DNA of 64,000 nt from Myotis daubentonii (taxonomy: Eukaryota; Chordata; Mammalia; Chiroptera; Vespertilionidae): contig NC_081844.1 in NCBI RefSeq assembly GCF_963259705.1, positions 34,785,341 through 34,849,340 of the forward strand. Direction: 5' to 3'. Of this stretch, positions 30,481-62,470 are shown piece after piece. The notes beneath the pieces are model-generated. The model searched no databases and had not been told where the DNA came from. It saw nothing but the letters and a program-made list of their open reading frames with translations. The position numbers and the translations under genes are program-made. Each line of letters opens with the position of its first letter. The first letter of the stretch is position 1.

Positions 30481-32928
30481 GCTGTTCCCGGTCCAAATTA
30501 AACACCGCAGTTCTGCAGCCCTATTGAATGTTAATCTTTCCTATTGAACGAACATAGGCCACTCCTCTTGTTTTGTTTAGGTAGAAAAGAAGAAAAATAA
30601 TGGGGGGGGGGGGGTGGGAGGGGTGTTATGCTAGAGAAGAAAGCATGAAGTACTGACTTCCCGAACCATCCCAGTGCCGGGCTGGCCAAGAGGAGGCAGA
30701 AATATGTATAGAAGGATAAACATAACATTTATTTGGGGGAACCGGGCCTTCCTGGCCCCTGGATCGCTGGCCTTTAAGCAAGTATTGTCCCCATCCACTC
30801 GGGACCCAGCCGAGCAGGGTCCCTGCAGCCCACACTTGGTTTGGTGCACTATCCCTGCAGCCTTCCAGTTCTTAACAGCCCTTGAACAAGGGCCCCCGCA
30901 TTGTCATCTTGCACCGAGCCTCGAAAATCACCAGTCCTGTTTCCCAAGGGGCTCACTTGTCTCCCTACGTCCCAAGTTCCTTCTTCCAGGAGGAAGCTTT
31001 TATCTGGATTCTCTGTCCAGGGATGTGATGGGGGACAGAGGGACCGGAGCCATCGCGGTACCCCTGACAAAGAGGGGGCCCACCCAGACGCCCCTCACAT
31101 ATGGCTACTTCTTGGGGAAGAAGCAGAGCCACCCCTCCGGACCGCCGGGATGTGTGAGTGCCAGGAGAGAGGTCAAGGGGCTGGAGGTTGGATCTCTCAC
31201 TCGTGGGGGGAAGATGGGAGGGCTGGGCAGGTGTGGGCAGCCTCGTGTGAGTGGCCAGCTTTGAAAACCATGTGAGATGAAAGGGTTCAGAGGAGAGCTG
31301 TATAGTCAGGGGCTGGTTTTCCTGTTTGTAATTCTGGAGGTACAGCTTGAGACCCAGGCCCTGGTTGCCCAAAGTCTAGGGGCCACTAGGACCCCACCCC
31401 TCTTCAGGAGGGAACCTGGAGAAAGCTTCTGGCCCTGGGAAGAAGGAAGGAACCTGAACATAGAATCCTGACCATAGTCAGCTCTGCACTGAGGGGCCGG
31501 GTGACCTTGGACCAGTCACTTTGCCCTCAGGGGTTCTGTTCCTTCTGGACCAGGGCTGGGTGGTCCTGACTCTGTTTTGTATCATCTCTAAGGTCCTCCC
31601 TCCCCCCTCACCTGAGACAATGCCAAGTGTGAGAAGATCATCGGCCCAGAAGAAGAGAAAAATCCAGTGAAAATTTGGAGCAGTATTTCTTCCTGGAGGG
31701 TTTATTTTCCTTTAAAAGAAAAAAAAAAAAAGTCTAATGATCAGTAACAGCTACATTTTCTCTGGACTCTGCCTCCTCCTCACTGTGTCAATGCCTGAGG
31801 TCAGAAGAATTGTTTCTGAGCCCGCTTCTTGTAACTTTTCTGTTCTCTGCCTCCCCCAGCATCTGGCACAGGAGGCATAACTCTGTGATAATTATATTTT
31901 TAAAAGTGGAACTTTGGAGGACAGGCAAGAAGATCTGCCTTAGTCAGCTGAAGGAGGGGAAGGGAGGAGGGGGAGAAGGGACTAGGAGAAAATAACATAA
32001 TTCACAGCCAACACTGTGGTCCCCTGGGAATGATGACTTGATCACTCCGGCTGCAAGGCAAACAGGGCTCAGAAGATTTAATTTTAAGGGGAAAAGTGTG
32101 AATTTTGAAATGCATAAATGCATCCCTGGATTACGACTGTTCTAAGTAAACCACAGAGGTCCACTGGTTCAGCCCTCACACAATTCCTAACCTCCCTGCC
32201 CTGTCATTGCTTGCCCTTTGACCTTCTGGACCTTGCCTCTCCTGCAGCCAGGGGCTCAGCCCTAGGCCTGCCCATACCAGAAAGGACTGGCCACAGCCCC
32301 AAGCAGGATCACCCGTCCCTCGCCCAAACACTCTAGATTAGCTCTTCGTTAGTTGCTGAGTCACTTGGCTGATTCATTACAATTCATCATCTTTTTGGCA
32401 ATGCTGCTTTGAAATCATTCTTCTCCCATGTGGACGTAGGCAGTCATGTTTGGGATTTTAGCCTTGATTTCTTTTCTTGGGGAGCCAGCACTGGGAAGGG
32501 GGGAGGAGGAAAGTAAAGAGCCTTATGTTTGTCTGTCTCTTTATGCGTGGCCCACCACCTCTCCCCTCCTCTATATCCTTGTTATGTGTCCCCACCCTTG
32601 CCCAGCTCAGTGCCACCAGCATGACAATCTAACCGTCCCTGATATAACTGGAACAAGCGGGAAATGGGCAAGAGCGGTACTCGGTGGCCTGTAATTAAGA
32701 ATCACTCTCTAGGCTTTAATTATTTAATGAGTGCATTCAGTCAATTACAGGTTATGAACAAGGTCATGGATAATAGTCATATAGAGTAACATTAGCCCAC
32801 AGCTGACGTGGAGGAACCCGAAAGTCCACAAACATTCGCTTCATCAGTTGTGTTGCCCTTATCTTTCCATCTTGGATCTTTTTTGGGGGAAAGAGGTGAG
32901 ACTGTAAGGAGACAAATATTCCTTAAAC
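30481..32928. other. Intergenic, CLU upstream
   Basis: No exon seen. It holds a G run (30602-30613), a forward MIR fragment near 31470-31545, and candidate regulatory patches at 32354-32364 and 32692-32810 (see findings). Confidence 0.6.
32354..32364. promoter_or_regulatory. Candidate NF-E2/ARE-type site
   Basis: TGCTGAGTCAC, whose complement GTGACTCAGCA fits the NF-E2/NRF2 antioxidant-response consensus TGACnnnGC. Sequence match only. Confidence 0.4.
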
Positions 32929-33054
32929 CAGTGGTTCTCAACCTTGGCTGCACATTAGAATCACCTGGGCATCTTTTTAAATTCCTGATTTCTGGGCCTC
33001 ATCCGAGAAGATTCCCAGGTGATTCTAATGTGCAGCCAAGGTTGAGAACCACTG
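32929..33054. repeat. MER5-type hAT palindrome
   Basis: CAGTGGTTCTCAACCTTGGC at the left end and GCCAAGGTTGAGAACCACTG at the right end are complementary, and the inner CACATTAGAATCACCTGG is mirrored too. Target duplication CCTTAAAC (32921-32928) and CCTAAAAC (33055-33062), 7 of 8. 126 bp. Confidence 0.85.
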
Positions 33055-34149
33055 CCTAAAACCATCTTCAAGGTTACTCACGCTCTGGAATGGCTACATG
33101 GTCTGTATTTCACTGCAGAGCTGGTCAGCTCTAACCATTTGCTCCAATTCACCGATTAATGGGCATTTTATAAATTGGACCCCAGATCTACCTGTGGTGA
33201 AATCTACTTTTCCCACAACCACCTGGGATACAACTAGTAATTCTTTTAGGCCAGTGGTTCTCCATGGAACTATCCAATGGGATGACCCGAGAAGAGTTTA
33301 AAAATGACCACTTCCTGAGCGCCACCCCCAGAGGCTGTGATTAGATCAATCGGGGTGCAGCCAGATAGAGCACCCAGAGTTTTTTAACTCTCCACGTACA
33401 TGTAATGTGCTTTCCAGTTGACACATTGCTGGCTTACAGTTTGCCCATCTGTTCCTCAGAGCATCTCTAGGTCCCTTTTTAAAGTATGTGGTATTCCTCT
33501 CACTTTACAGAAGGGAAAATTAGAGGTCAAGGAATCTTAGCAGGTTTTTGCTTACACTGGGCTGAAATCTGCCTCCTCATAACCTCTTCTCTCTATCTTA
33601 TTTCTAAGGCGCTATATGTTAAAGTCTAAGGCCCCTTTAGCACAGCCCTTCAGACGTCGGAAAACAAATGTTCCATCTCAAGCTAAATGTGTTTCTTTTT
33701 ACAGGTCCTCTGCCCTCTTCTGATGCAGCGAGGCCCACAGATACCTCGCTCTGTGCGTGCCTGCCCCTAGCGTTTCCATTCTGTCCTGGTCCCCCTTGTG
33801 CAGCTTTAGGAGCAAACAGGAAACACCAGCTTGGGCTGGCGGGGTGAGAGGGTGGCCAGGCACTGCCTGTGATTTGGTACGAAGCTTCCCGGGCCCCCAA
33901 AGCACCGTCTGCTGAACTGTGCGTTGTTATCACACACTCTGCTTCCCGAACTGTTTCACGCTGACCCTGCGGCAGGCTGTGGTGAGCCAGGAGTACACAG
34001 ACACGGAAACAACTGGCTGCAGTTTCACTCCAAGATTTAGGGAGAAAAGTTAATATTTAATGAGGAATCAATCTTCTTTCTCTCTTTTTTTCACTCGTTC
34101 TTCTTGAAATCCTCTCTAAAATCAGGCTTCCAAGTAATGGGAATACATT

Positions 34150-34570
34150 ATTATTAAGAGTGTGTGTGAATATAACACGTATATGCATAGTATATTACCT
34201 ATATAACCTATAAGAGATTTTGCCTGTTTCTTTTTTAAAATAACCATGAAATCATATTATACATATTGCTTTGCAGTGTGTTCTTTTCCACTTAAAATAT
34301 TATGGGCATCCCTTTAAGTCAATACATAGATCTAACCCATACTTTTTGGTATTTTGGTATTTATTCGGCCATTCCTCTATTTCAGCTTTTTCCGCCACTG
34401 TAAGCTGGGCCACAGTAAACAGCCCCCTGTATGTATCCTAATATGTTGGTGCCTTTCAAATAAATTGGTATAAAGTAGAGTCTCACATTGAGATTGCTGG
34501 AGATTGCTGTCCTTTTGAACTTTTGCCAATCTAATGGGTAAAATAGCATTTTTGCTACCTTCTCCATCTC
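34150..34570 (+). repeat. Old L1 3' end fragment
   Basis: TTTATTCGGCCATTCCTCTA, AGTAAACAGCCCCCTGTATG and CCAATCTAATGGGTAAAATA resemble the L1ME 3' region. Confidence 0.55.
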
Positions 34571-34699
34571 TTCATCTAATTATTGTTTTCAGCTATTAAT
34601 TTTTAAATAAAGTTTCCTCTTGTCGTGTATTGACTTGATATGATTTCCAATTCACTTATTTGTGACGTGGGTGAAGTTGTTTCGATCTGTTTGTGACTT

Positions 34700-35125
34700 A
34701 AGTAGTTTACCGAGGAGGCTGTCAGGATATTGTCATGACGAGCGTGGTCATGGATAAGCACTCAGCTGATGACGGCCACTGCTGGGGGCTTTTCGATAAG
34801 AACACGTGGCGAAGCAGCTATGGCAAAGGGGCCTTAGCCTTTAAATATCAAGAGTTTGTGAGGCCTCCCCGAGAGCATCCAGTGTGGGCAAGGCTATGCG
34901 TTGCTGATCGAAATAGCTCTCCCAAGAGCTTTGGAGCATTAACTGCTGCCTGGATAAGGCGACTTACCAGCCGTGGTGGAAACTCGCAGCGGGCCCAGGG
35001 AAGAGACCAGCTTGCCTGTCAGCACTGGAGCCCTCATTCCAGAGCAGGCGCTGTCGCATCAGGGCACTTTTACTTTCGTGCAGGCCGCTGACTGTCAGCT
35101 CTCGGCTGACTCAGCCGTCTCTCCC
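34700..35125. other. Unique GC-richer patch in an AT-rich block
   Basis: No repeat family is recognised. It has an open frame of 118 codons (34735-35091) without known similarity and a CGGCTGACTCAGCCG near-palindrome at 35103-35117 (AP-1/Maf type). It may be a regulatory element; no direct proof. Confidence 0.35.
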
Positions 35126-35710
35126 CAGTACCAACTGCACTAAAGGCACACCTCATCTAAATCCAGGTTTATTCCTTCATCTCCCCTTGCCTGGAACAAG
35201 AGTGTGATTAACCTACCATTGCTTTGGGATGTGTTATTTCTTCATTTGGCTTATTAAGAGACATTCTCCTGTATGCTTTTGGCTCGTGACGTTATGGTAA
35301 TTCCCGCAGTGAAGTTGTGTTCAACTATTGGCAACGTCAGTCTCCGTGTCTGAGCATGGTTTTGCTCCCTTCCAAAGCACTTCTTTTGTGATTTGCCTAT
35401 TCATCTTGTCTTCTTGTTTTCTTGAGTTATTCCTCCTTTTCTATCAATTTGTAGGAGCACTTCAAATGAATAAAGTAACCCTATATGTGCTGCAAATGTT
35501 TTTCCCAGGCCAGCATGTGTCTTTTACCTTTTGACCATGGAGGCTTTAAAATGTTTTATGTAGTGAAATTTGCTTAGCTTTTCCTTTATAGTTTCTAGGT
35601 CTCCTGTCTTGCTTAAGAATGTCTTCCTCTCACTAAAATATGAACAGTTCTTCTCCTAATTTTCCTCTAGCTTTCTGTGTTTATTTTTATATTTAGATAC
35701 TTAGTTCAAA

Positions 35711-35720
35711 TGGTGTGAGT

Positions 35721-35751
<31 letters not shown>

Positions 35752-35752
35752 G
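35711..35752. repeat. (GT)n microsatellite, imperfect
   Basis: GTGTGAGTGTGTGAG leading into about 12 GT units. Confidence 0.9.
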
Positions 35753-36944
35753 TGAGTGATGCGGTGTGTGTGTATGCATGTGTTAGTTTGTGAAGGAGGG
35801 AAGTGAAGGAAGGATCTAACTTTCATTTCTCCCAGATATATAGCCAATTATGTCAACATGATTTATCAAATAAACTACCCTATTCATGCTGAGCTGAAAT
35901 GCCAGTTTGTCATCTATGAAGTTTCCCAAATAAACTTGGCTCTGTTTTAGGACTTTCTAGTTCATTCCTCTGATTTATATCCTTATTCATGTGTAACATA
36001 TTGTTTTCATTACATCACTTTAAAACAATATTTAATTTTGAGAAGGTAGTCACCCTCACTCATCCTTTACAAGTTTTCTTGGCTATTTGTAGACATTAAT
36101 TTTTCCATATAAAATGTAAATTAATTTTTTCAGTTGAAAAGAAAAGGTATTATAATTATAGTTGCAGTAATTGCACATATAGTTTTGGAAGAACTCACAT
36201 TTTTGGGTGCTTTCTTCCTATTTAGAAACATGTCTAGAAATAATTTAAACTATTATTTTTATTTCCAAATGAATGTTTCTTTTATTGAAGGTATGAATAT
36301 AATTTTAAAATATAAAATAGTACTTAATTAAAAACAAAGCATTACAACTTATTAAAAATAAATCAAATAATATTAAAAAGTCCCAACATAGCAGTCTTCC
36401 ACCCATGACTCACCATTCCTCTACCCTGCCATCTCCTCCATCCCCAATTAAGTAAAACCATTAGTTTTATATTAAAACAAATATCATTTTATTATGATAT
36501 GGCATGCAACTTTTGTATCATTTTATTAAATAAAAAGAAAATCTTCAGATTTTTGCTACTTCTGTCATTATGGCAGTGGAAAAATTAGAGGAATCCTGAC
36601 CAAGCATATTATACTGAAAATTTTCACATTATAGTTCAAACATTCCTTCTCTTTCATTCAGCTTTGTGCTCCCATTCTCTAAGGTATGGCCTAATAGGTA
36701 CTTAATAACTTCTTGTTGTTGTCTGAGTTAATTTTTCAATTAGTGCAATATAGGATCCCATTTATTTCTTTAGTAATCTCACCCTATTTTTTTATTTGTA
36801 TCAAAACTATGATGTCCATGAGGCTAGGGAACATATCCCCCGTACCAGCACAGCTCCTGGCTATGTATTTGTTTAATAAATGAGTGAAAGCCTTGCATAG
36901 CCAATATAAACTAGATCTTTCCTTCTGAATTACTAAGCTTCATC

Positions 36945-38400
36945 CTGAGACCTGGGACCTCAAACTGCAGCTGGGTCAGAGAGACCCAGAACATCCAAAA
37001 GAAGGCCCAAGGCCCCACAGCAGCTTGCATTGCTTCACAGCTGAGCCTCACCTTGGCACATCCAAATCCCAAACAAAGAAGAGGAATCTGCAGAGCTCTC
37101 AGTAGCTCCTGCTGGGTAGCCTCAGGCAGAGGCTAAATTAGCACCTCCTTAGAGATCCAATAGCCAGTGTACCCAGTGGTCAGAGTGGGACCATCCAGAT
37201 TACAACTCCTCAGATCCATAAGGGACACACTCAGGGGGCAGACTCAGTGAGCATCAAAGCCCCACTGAAGCAAGTCTTGCCCCGGAGGGGTATCTCCAGT
37301 ACAGAAGTTCTCCCACTGCAGACACAGCTGATTCTCACAGCCAATTGGCCTGAAGGTCAATTTCTCCCAGTGATACCAACTACAATCAAGGCTTAACTAC
37401 AATAAGACTGTGCACACAGCCCACAAAGGGGTGCACCAAGAGTGTCCACCTCAAGTAATTGGGGATGCTGAGCTACTGGGCCCTATAGGACACCTAGCAC
37501 AGAAAGCCACTCTATCAACACAGGGAAGCAGCCAAAATGTGGAGACAAAGAAACAGGTCACAAATGACAGAAATGGAGGAAAGCAAACTACTGGATATAG
37601 AGTTCAAAACCATGGTTATACGGTTTTTTAAGAATTTTCTAGAAACCGCTGATAAATTTAGTGAGACCCTCAATAAATCTAGTGAGACCCTTGAGGTTAT
37701 GAAAAAGGACCAACTAGAAATTAAGCATACACTGACTGAAATAAAGAATATTATAGAGTTCCAACAACAGATAGAGGATCGCAAGAATCAAGTCAAAGAT
37801 TTGAAATACGAAGAAGCAAAAAACACCCAACCGGAAAAGCAAAAAGAAAAAAGAATCCAAAAATATGAAGATAGTGTAAGGAGCCTCTGGGACAACTTCA
37901 AGCAGACCAACATCTGAATTATAGGGGTGACAGAAGATGAGAGAGAGCAAGATATTGAAAACCTATTTGAAGAAATAATGACAGAAAACTTCCCCTACCT
38001 GGTGAAAGAAATAGACTTACAAGTCCAGGAAGCACAGAGAACCCCAAACAAAAGAAATCCAAAGAGGACCACACCAAGACACATCATAATTAAAATGCCA
38101 AGAGCAAAAGACAAAGAGAGAATCTTAAAAGCAGCAAGAGAAAAAAAAGTCAGTTACCCACAAGGGAATACCCATAAGATTGTCAGCTGATTTCTCAACA
38201 GAAACTATGCAGGCCAGAAGGGAGTGGCAAGAAATGTCCAAAGTGATGAATAGCAAGAACCTACAACCAAGATTACTTTACCCAGCAAAGCTATCATTCA
38301 GAATTGAAGGTCAGATAAAGAGCTTCACAGATAAGGAAAAGCTAAAGGAGTTCATCACCACCAAACCAGTCTTATATGAAATGCTGGCCGGGGAGGTTTT
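36945..38400 (+). mobile_element. LINE-1 fragment with 5' UTR and decayed ORF1
   Basis: From about 37537 the sequence codes for an L1 ORF1p-like RNA-binding protein: coiled-coil part up to about 37900, then RRM and C-terminal domain motifs (TPRHIIIKMPRAKDKERILK, QARREWQEM, YPAKLSFRIEGQIKSFTDK). A TGA at 37915-37917 interrupts it, a frame change follows near 38165, and it stops in the C-terminal domain. 5' UTR-like sequence precedes it. ORF2 and the 3' end are absent; it borders Tigger1-like sequence at about 38400. Confidence 0.88.
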
Positions 38401-38905
38401 AAATTGCACTTCGTTCTGAGTAGCGTAATAAAATCTCACACTGCCCCACTCCATCCCACCTAGGATATGGTCATCCCTTTGTCCAGCATTTCCATGCTGT
38501 ACGTACAGTACAATAAGGTAATTAAAGAGAGAGTCCACATTCACCATTCATATAACTTTTATTACAGTATATTGTTATAATTGTTCTATTTATTAGTTAC
38601 TGTTGTTAATCTCTTGCTGTGTCTAATTTATAAATTAAACTTTAACATAGATATGTATGTATAGAAAAAAACATAGTACATTGGGTGACCCAAAAAATGT
38701 ACACACACACACACTTTAAATAATTATAAAGGCAGTGTTAATTACAATGCATTTCATTTTCAAAATTGAGCTATCAGCTGTTAAAGTGTGTATACTTCTT
38801 GAGGGGACACCGTGTATGTAAGGCTCACTACTATCCATGTTTCCAGGCATCCACTTGGGGGTCTTGGAATGTATCCCGCACAGGTAAAAGTGAGCTACTG
38901 TATTA
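38401..38905 (+). mobile_element. Tigger1 (mariner-class) fragment, interrupted
   Basis: ATTGTTCTATTTATTAGTTA, AATTTATAAATTAAACTTTA, CAGGCATCCACTTGGGGGTC and GGAATGTATCCCGCACAGGT follow the 3' end of Tigger1. It is split at 38679-38814 by a smaller element. Confidence 0.75.
38679..38814. mobile_element. Mariner/Tc1-like MITE nested in Tigger1
   Basis: Imperfect inverted ends (TTGGGTGACCCAAAAAATGT left; TATACTTCTTGAGGGGACAC right) and TA on both sides (38677-38678, 38815-38816), the standard target of this superfamily. 136 bp, no coding capacity. Confidence 0.7.
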
Positions 38906-39349
38906 AAAAATTCCAATATTTGGTAAATGTAAAATGAGAGGGAAATCTATAGACATAGGAGAAATTTCAGGCGAATTTCTGGGAGGAAGCAATGAAAGAT
39001 AAGAAACTTAAGAACTGTGAAAATATCACATAGTTCAGAAAATGAGCCCAAAAAGGCCAACTTAACACTTCTCTGGACAAACATCTTCAATTGAGAATGT
39101 TGATGGATTCTTTCCCAGGGAATTCTATTGCTTATTTTAAAGGGAAGCCAATGAAAAAATAGGCTAAGGTCCAACTCTGCTCACCCAGAGCCCACCTACA
39201 AGCAGACACCAGTATCTTTCGTCTTTGCTGATGCATCTGCATTACCATAGCAACGCCTCAGATCCTGGGAGACTGAGGCTCACGTGACAGACTCAGAATC
39301 CAGATTCAGGGCCCTGGAGTACATCGTGACTACCAGGTAGGCAACATCC

Positions 39350-39790
39350 TCTCTGTCCGCGTAAGAAACGTCCAACCTGTAGAGGATCTTTATGAGTTTA
39401 TTTGAGCCAAACTGACGATAATTGCGGGGAAGTAAGTTCTGAAATGACAGTTTCCTGTTCCTTTTATACATTTGGAATTAAGTTAGGAAGTAAGGAAGAT
39501 TACATGAAGATGGGGAAAAGCAAGACAGGGATTGGATGAGAAGACAGTTAACAAGATTATGTGCTCTCTGGAGGGTGCTTACCTTTGGAGGCGTCTGAAA
39601 GAAGAGGCATTTCAAAGGTGCGGTAAGCTAGATGCAGAGAAACAATGGGTGGGGCTTGCTCAAGGCAAAGATGTAGCTTTTACTAGGAAAGCTAGAGGTC
39701 TCCTCAACGTGGTAGCCTGGCTCCTGGCTCCCTCTCTCAAGGTTGCCTTGAGGTTCTGTTGAGATAATGGAGAGAATGCACTTTGGGAAC
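39350..39790 (-). repeat. Dispersed repeat related to 53020-53560
   Basis: Shares GAGTTTATTTGAGCCAAAC and following sequence with the block at 53020. It resembles a retroviral LTR read in reverse, but I cannot name the family. Confidence 0.4.
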
Positions 39791-39842
39791 CGAAACTTGT
39801 CCTTGGGAAGTGGGGGAGATTAGAGATAACTGAGCATCCCCC

Positions 39843-40294
39843 TTTCTTTTTTAAAAAAATATATTTTTAGCCGAAACCGGTTTGGCTCAGTGGATAGAGC
39901 GTTGGCCTGTGGACTGAAAGGTCTTGGGTTCGATTCCGGTCAAGGGCATGTACCTGGGTTGCGGGCACATCCCCAGTAGGAGGTGTGCAGGAGGCAGCTA
40001 GTCGATGTTTCTCTCTCATTGATGTTTCTAACTCTCTATCTCTCTCCCTTCCTCTCTGTAAAAAATCAATAAAATAAATAAAATATATATATATTTTTAT
40101 TGATTTCAGAGAGGAAGGGAGAGGGAGAGATGGAAACATCAATGATGAGAGAGAATCATTGATAGGCTGCCTCCTACACGCCCCCTACTGGGGATCGAGC
40201 CCACAACCCAGGCATGTGCCCTTGACTGGAATCAAACCTGGGACCCTTCAGTCCGCAGGCTAACGCTCTATCCACTGAGCCAAAACGGCTAGGG
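39843..40294 (-). repeat. Outer Ves SINE, minus strand, interrupted
   Basis: Its body is 40081-40294 (tail TATTGATTTCAGAGAGGAAG through head TCCACTGAGCCAAAACGG). Its A-tail lies at 39843-39869, left of the inner SINE. The duplicated AGCATCCC at about 39835-39842 and 40296-40303 is its target duplication. Confidence 0.85.
39870..40080 (+). repeat. Ves SINE inserted in another Ves SINE
   Basis: Full-length, plus strand, AAACCGGTTTGGCTCAGTGG head to AATCAATAAAATAAAT tail. Flanked by A/T-rich duplications of AAATATATTTTTA type that belong to the tail of the outer SINE. Confidence 0.93.
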
Positions 40295-40757
40295 CAGCAT
40301 CCCTGGGTGGGAGAAAGTTTCTCTGCCCTTCGGCTTCACCTACTTTACTCCAAGGGTTAAATGGGGATGGGCATGGAGGTGTAGGGATATGGGGAAAGGG
40401 CTGTGATCCCTTCTCTCACTGCACAATCCTGGATCCTGCCCATCCTGCCTTAGCAGCAGTGTTCACACACCTCAGCACCAGTTACTTGTTTAACTGTGGG
40501 CTTCCCTCACCAGATGCACCTTCCTGGAGACAGTGCTGGTGTGAAGTGTTCCTCACGCTCATAGAGTTTGGGGCAGAATTTGGCACATGTAGGTGCTCAG
40601 CAAACTAAATGTTTGTTTCAACAATGAAAAGTAACATGTGTGAAGATCTCAAAGGAGCGCCTATGACGAGAGTCACAATTTCTTGCTGGAGGTCAGTGTC
40701 CCTCAGATGTCACTCTTTACATCAGCGGCGCCTTCACCAACAAAATCACAGAAGTTG

Positions 40758-40906
40758 GGCCCTGCTGCATGGCTCAGTGGTTGAGCATCGACCTAAGAAC
40801 CAGGAGGAGACCTAAGAACCAGGAGGATTCGGGTCAGGGCACATGCTCAGGTTGCAGCTGGATCCCCAGTGTGGGGCATGCAGGAGGCAGCTGATCAATG
40901 ATTCTC

Positions 40907-40997
<91 letters not shown>

Positions 40998-41017
40998 ATC
41001 AATAAAAATATTTTTTT
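40758..41017 (+). repeat. Ves SINE with (CAT)n(CT)n expansion
   Basis: The head contains a 20-bp internal duplication (ACCTAAGAACCAGGAGG at 40791 and 40811). The tail has about 13 CAT units at 40908-40947 and about 23 CT units to 40994. Target duplication AAAATCACAGAA[G/T]TTGG at 40742-40758 and 41018-41034. Confidence 0.93.
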
Positions 41018-41832
41018 AAAATCACAGAATTTGGGAATGCTGGGGGCCCCGTTCTCTCAGGTAGGAAACCAAGGTCTGGAGACGTGAAGTGGCTGCCCAA
41101 AGTCACCCCCCTAGGGTGGCAGAGCGAGAATGACCAACCACTCTGGTCTGTTCGGGACTGGGGGGTTTCTGGGGTCGCGGAACTTCCAGGGGACAGTCCC
41201 AGGCAAACCAGGGCGGTGAGGGCTGGGGCTGGATCCTAGGGATCCTTTTTGCTTCCAGTCCCTCTACCCCTCAGCGGGGAGAAAAATGTCCAGGGCGAAA
41301 CTCCAGCCGCCACCACCACCACCGTCCACCCCCACCCCGCGCCACCAGGCGGCCCCCACCGGCCAACGATGTTAGAAGAGCCTTCCCTGCGCGCTCCCCG
41401 AGGTGCTGCGCGAGCCGGGGACGCGGGCGCAGGGACCCACGGCGGCACAAAGAGGCCTGGCCGCGGCAGTTTTGAAAATACCAAGGAAGTTGATCTGGGC
41501 CAGGGCCCAAGAAGTGACGAAGAGGGAGGGCGCGAGGGAGGGCGCGCGGGGATCGGGCGGCCGCAGAGCTCGCCGGCCTCCAGCGGGGAGCGCGGGCGGC
41601 GGGATGGGCGGCGGGCGCGGCGCCCCCGGGCTGCGACCCCGCGCACCCTCCCCCCGGCGCGCCGCCTCCGCGGCCCCGCGCTCCAGCAGGACTCCGACTC
41701 CCAGCCGGGCTCCCGCAGGCGGCGCGTAGGGCGCGATCGGTGCCCCTCGAGGAGCCGCCGGCTTCATCCCGGTCACCCCGCAGCTCGAGCCGCCCGCAGC
41801 GAGGGCCTCCCGAGGCCCCGGCACCAGGGACC

Positions 41833-62064
<20,232 letters not shown>

Positions 62065-62384
62065 TAGAACTCAGGAGCACTTGGTTTCAGGCAAAAATCC
62101 TAGTGGGCTAATACAATCCTGTAGCAAATGCCTGGGGCAACTGGCAGTTTTAGCGCACTTGCCAACTCTTTTTAAAGGTGTTGTGGCTCCTAACTTTGCC
62201 TGTTATACATTTATATGGGTTTGTTTAATTGCACCACAAAGAGAAATAGGCAGACCTCGTCTTTTGGAAACCATCTCCTCTTGTTTTCTGCCTTCCCACC
62301 CTCTCATCAGTGCTCTCAACCATCTGCCCTTCAGATGCCCGCCCTTCTGATGCTGTCTTCTCCTATTTCACCCCTGCATTCGTC

Positions 62385-62421
62385 AGAGTTCTCCAGAGAA
62401 ACATAATAAATAGGAGGGGGG

Positions 62422-62470
<49 letters not shown>

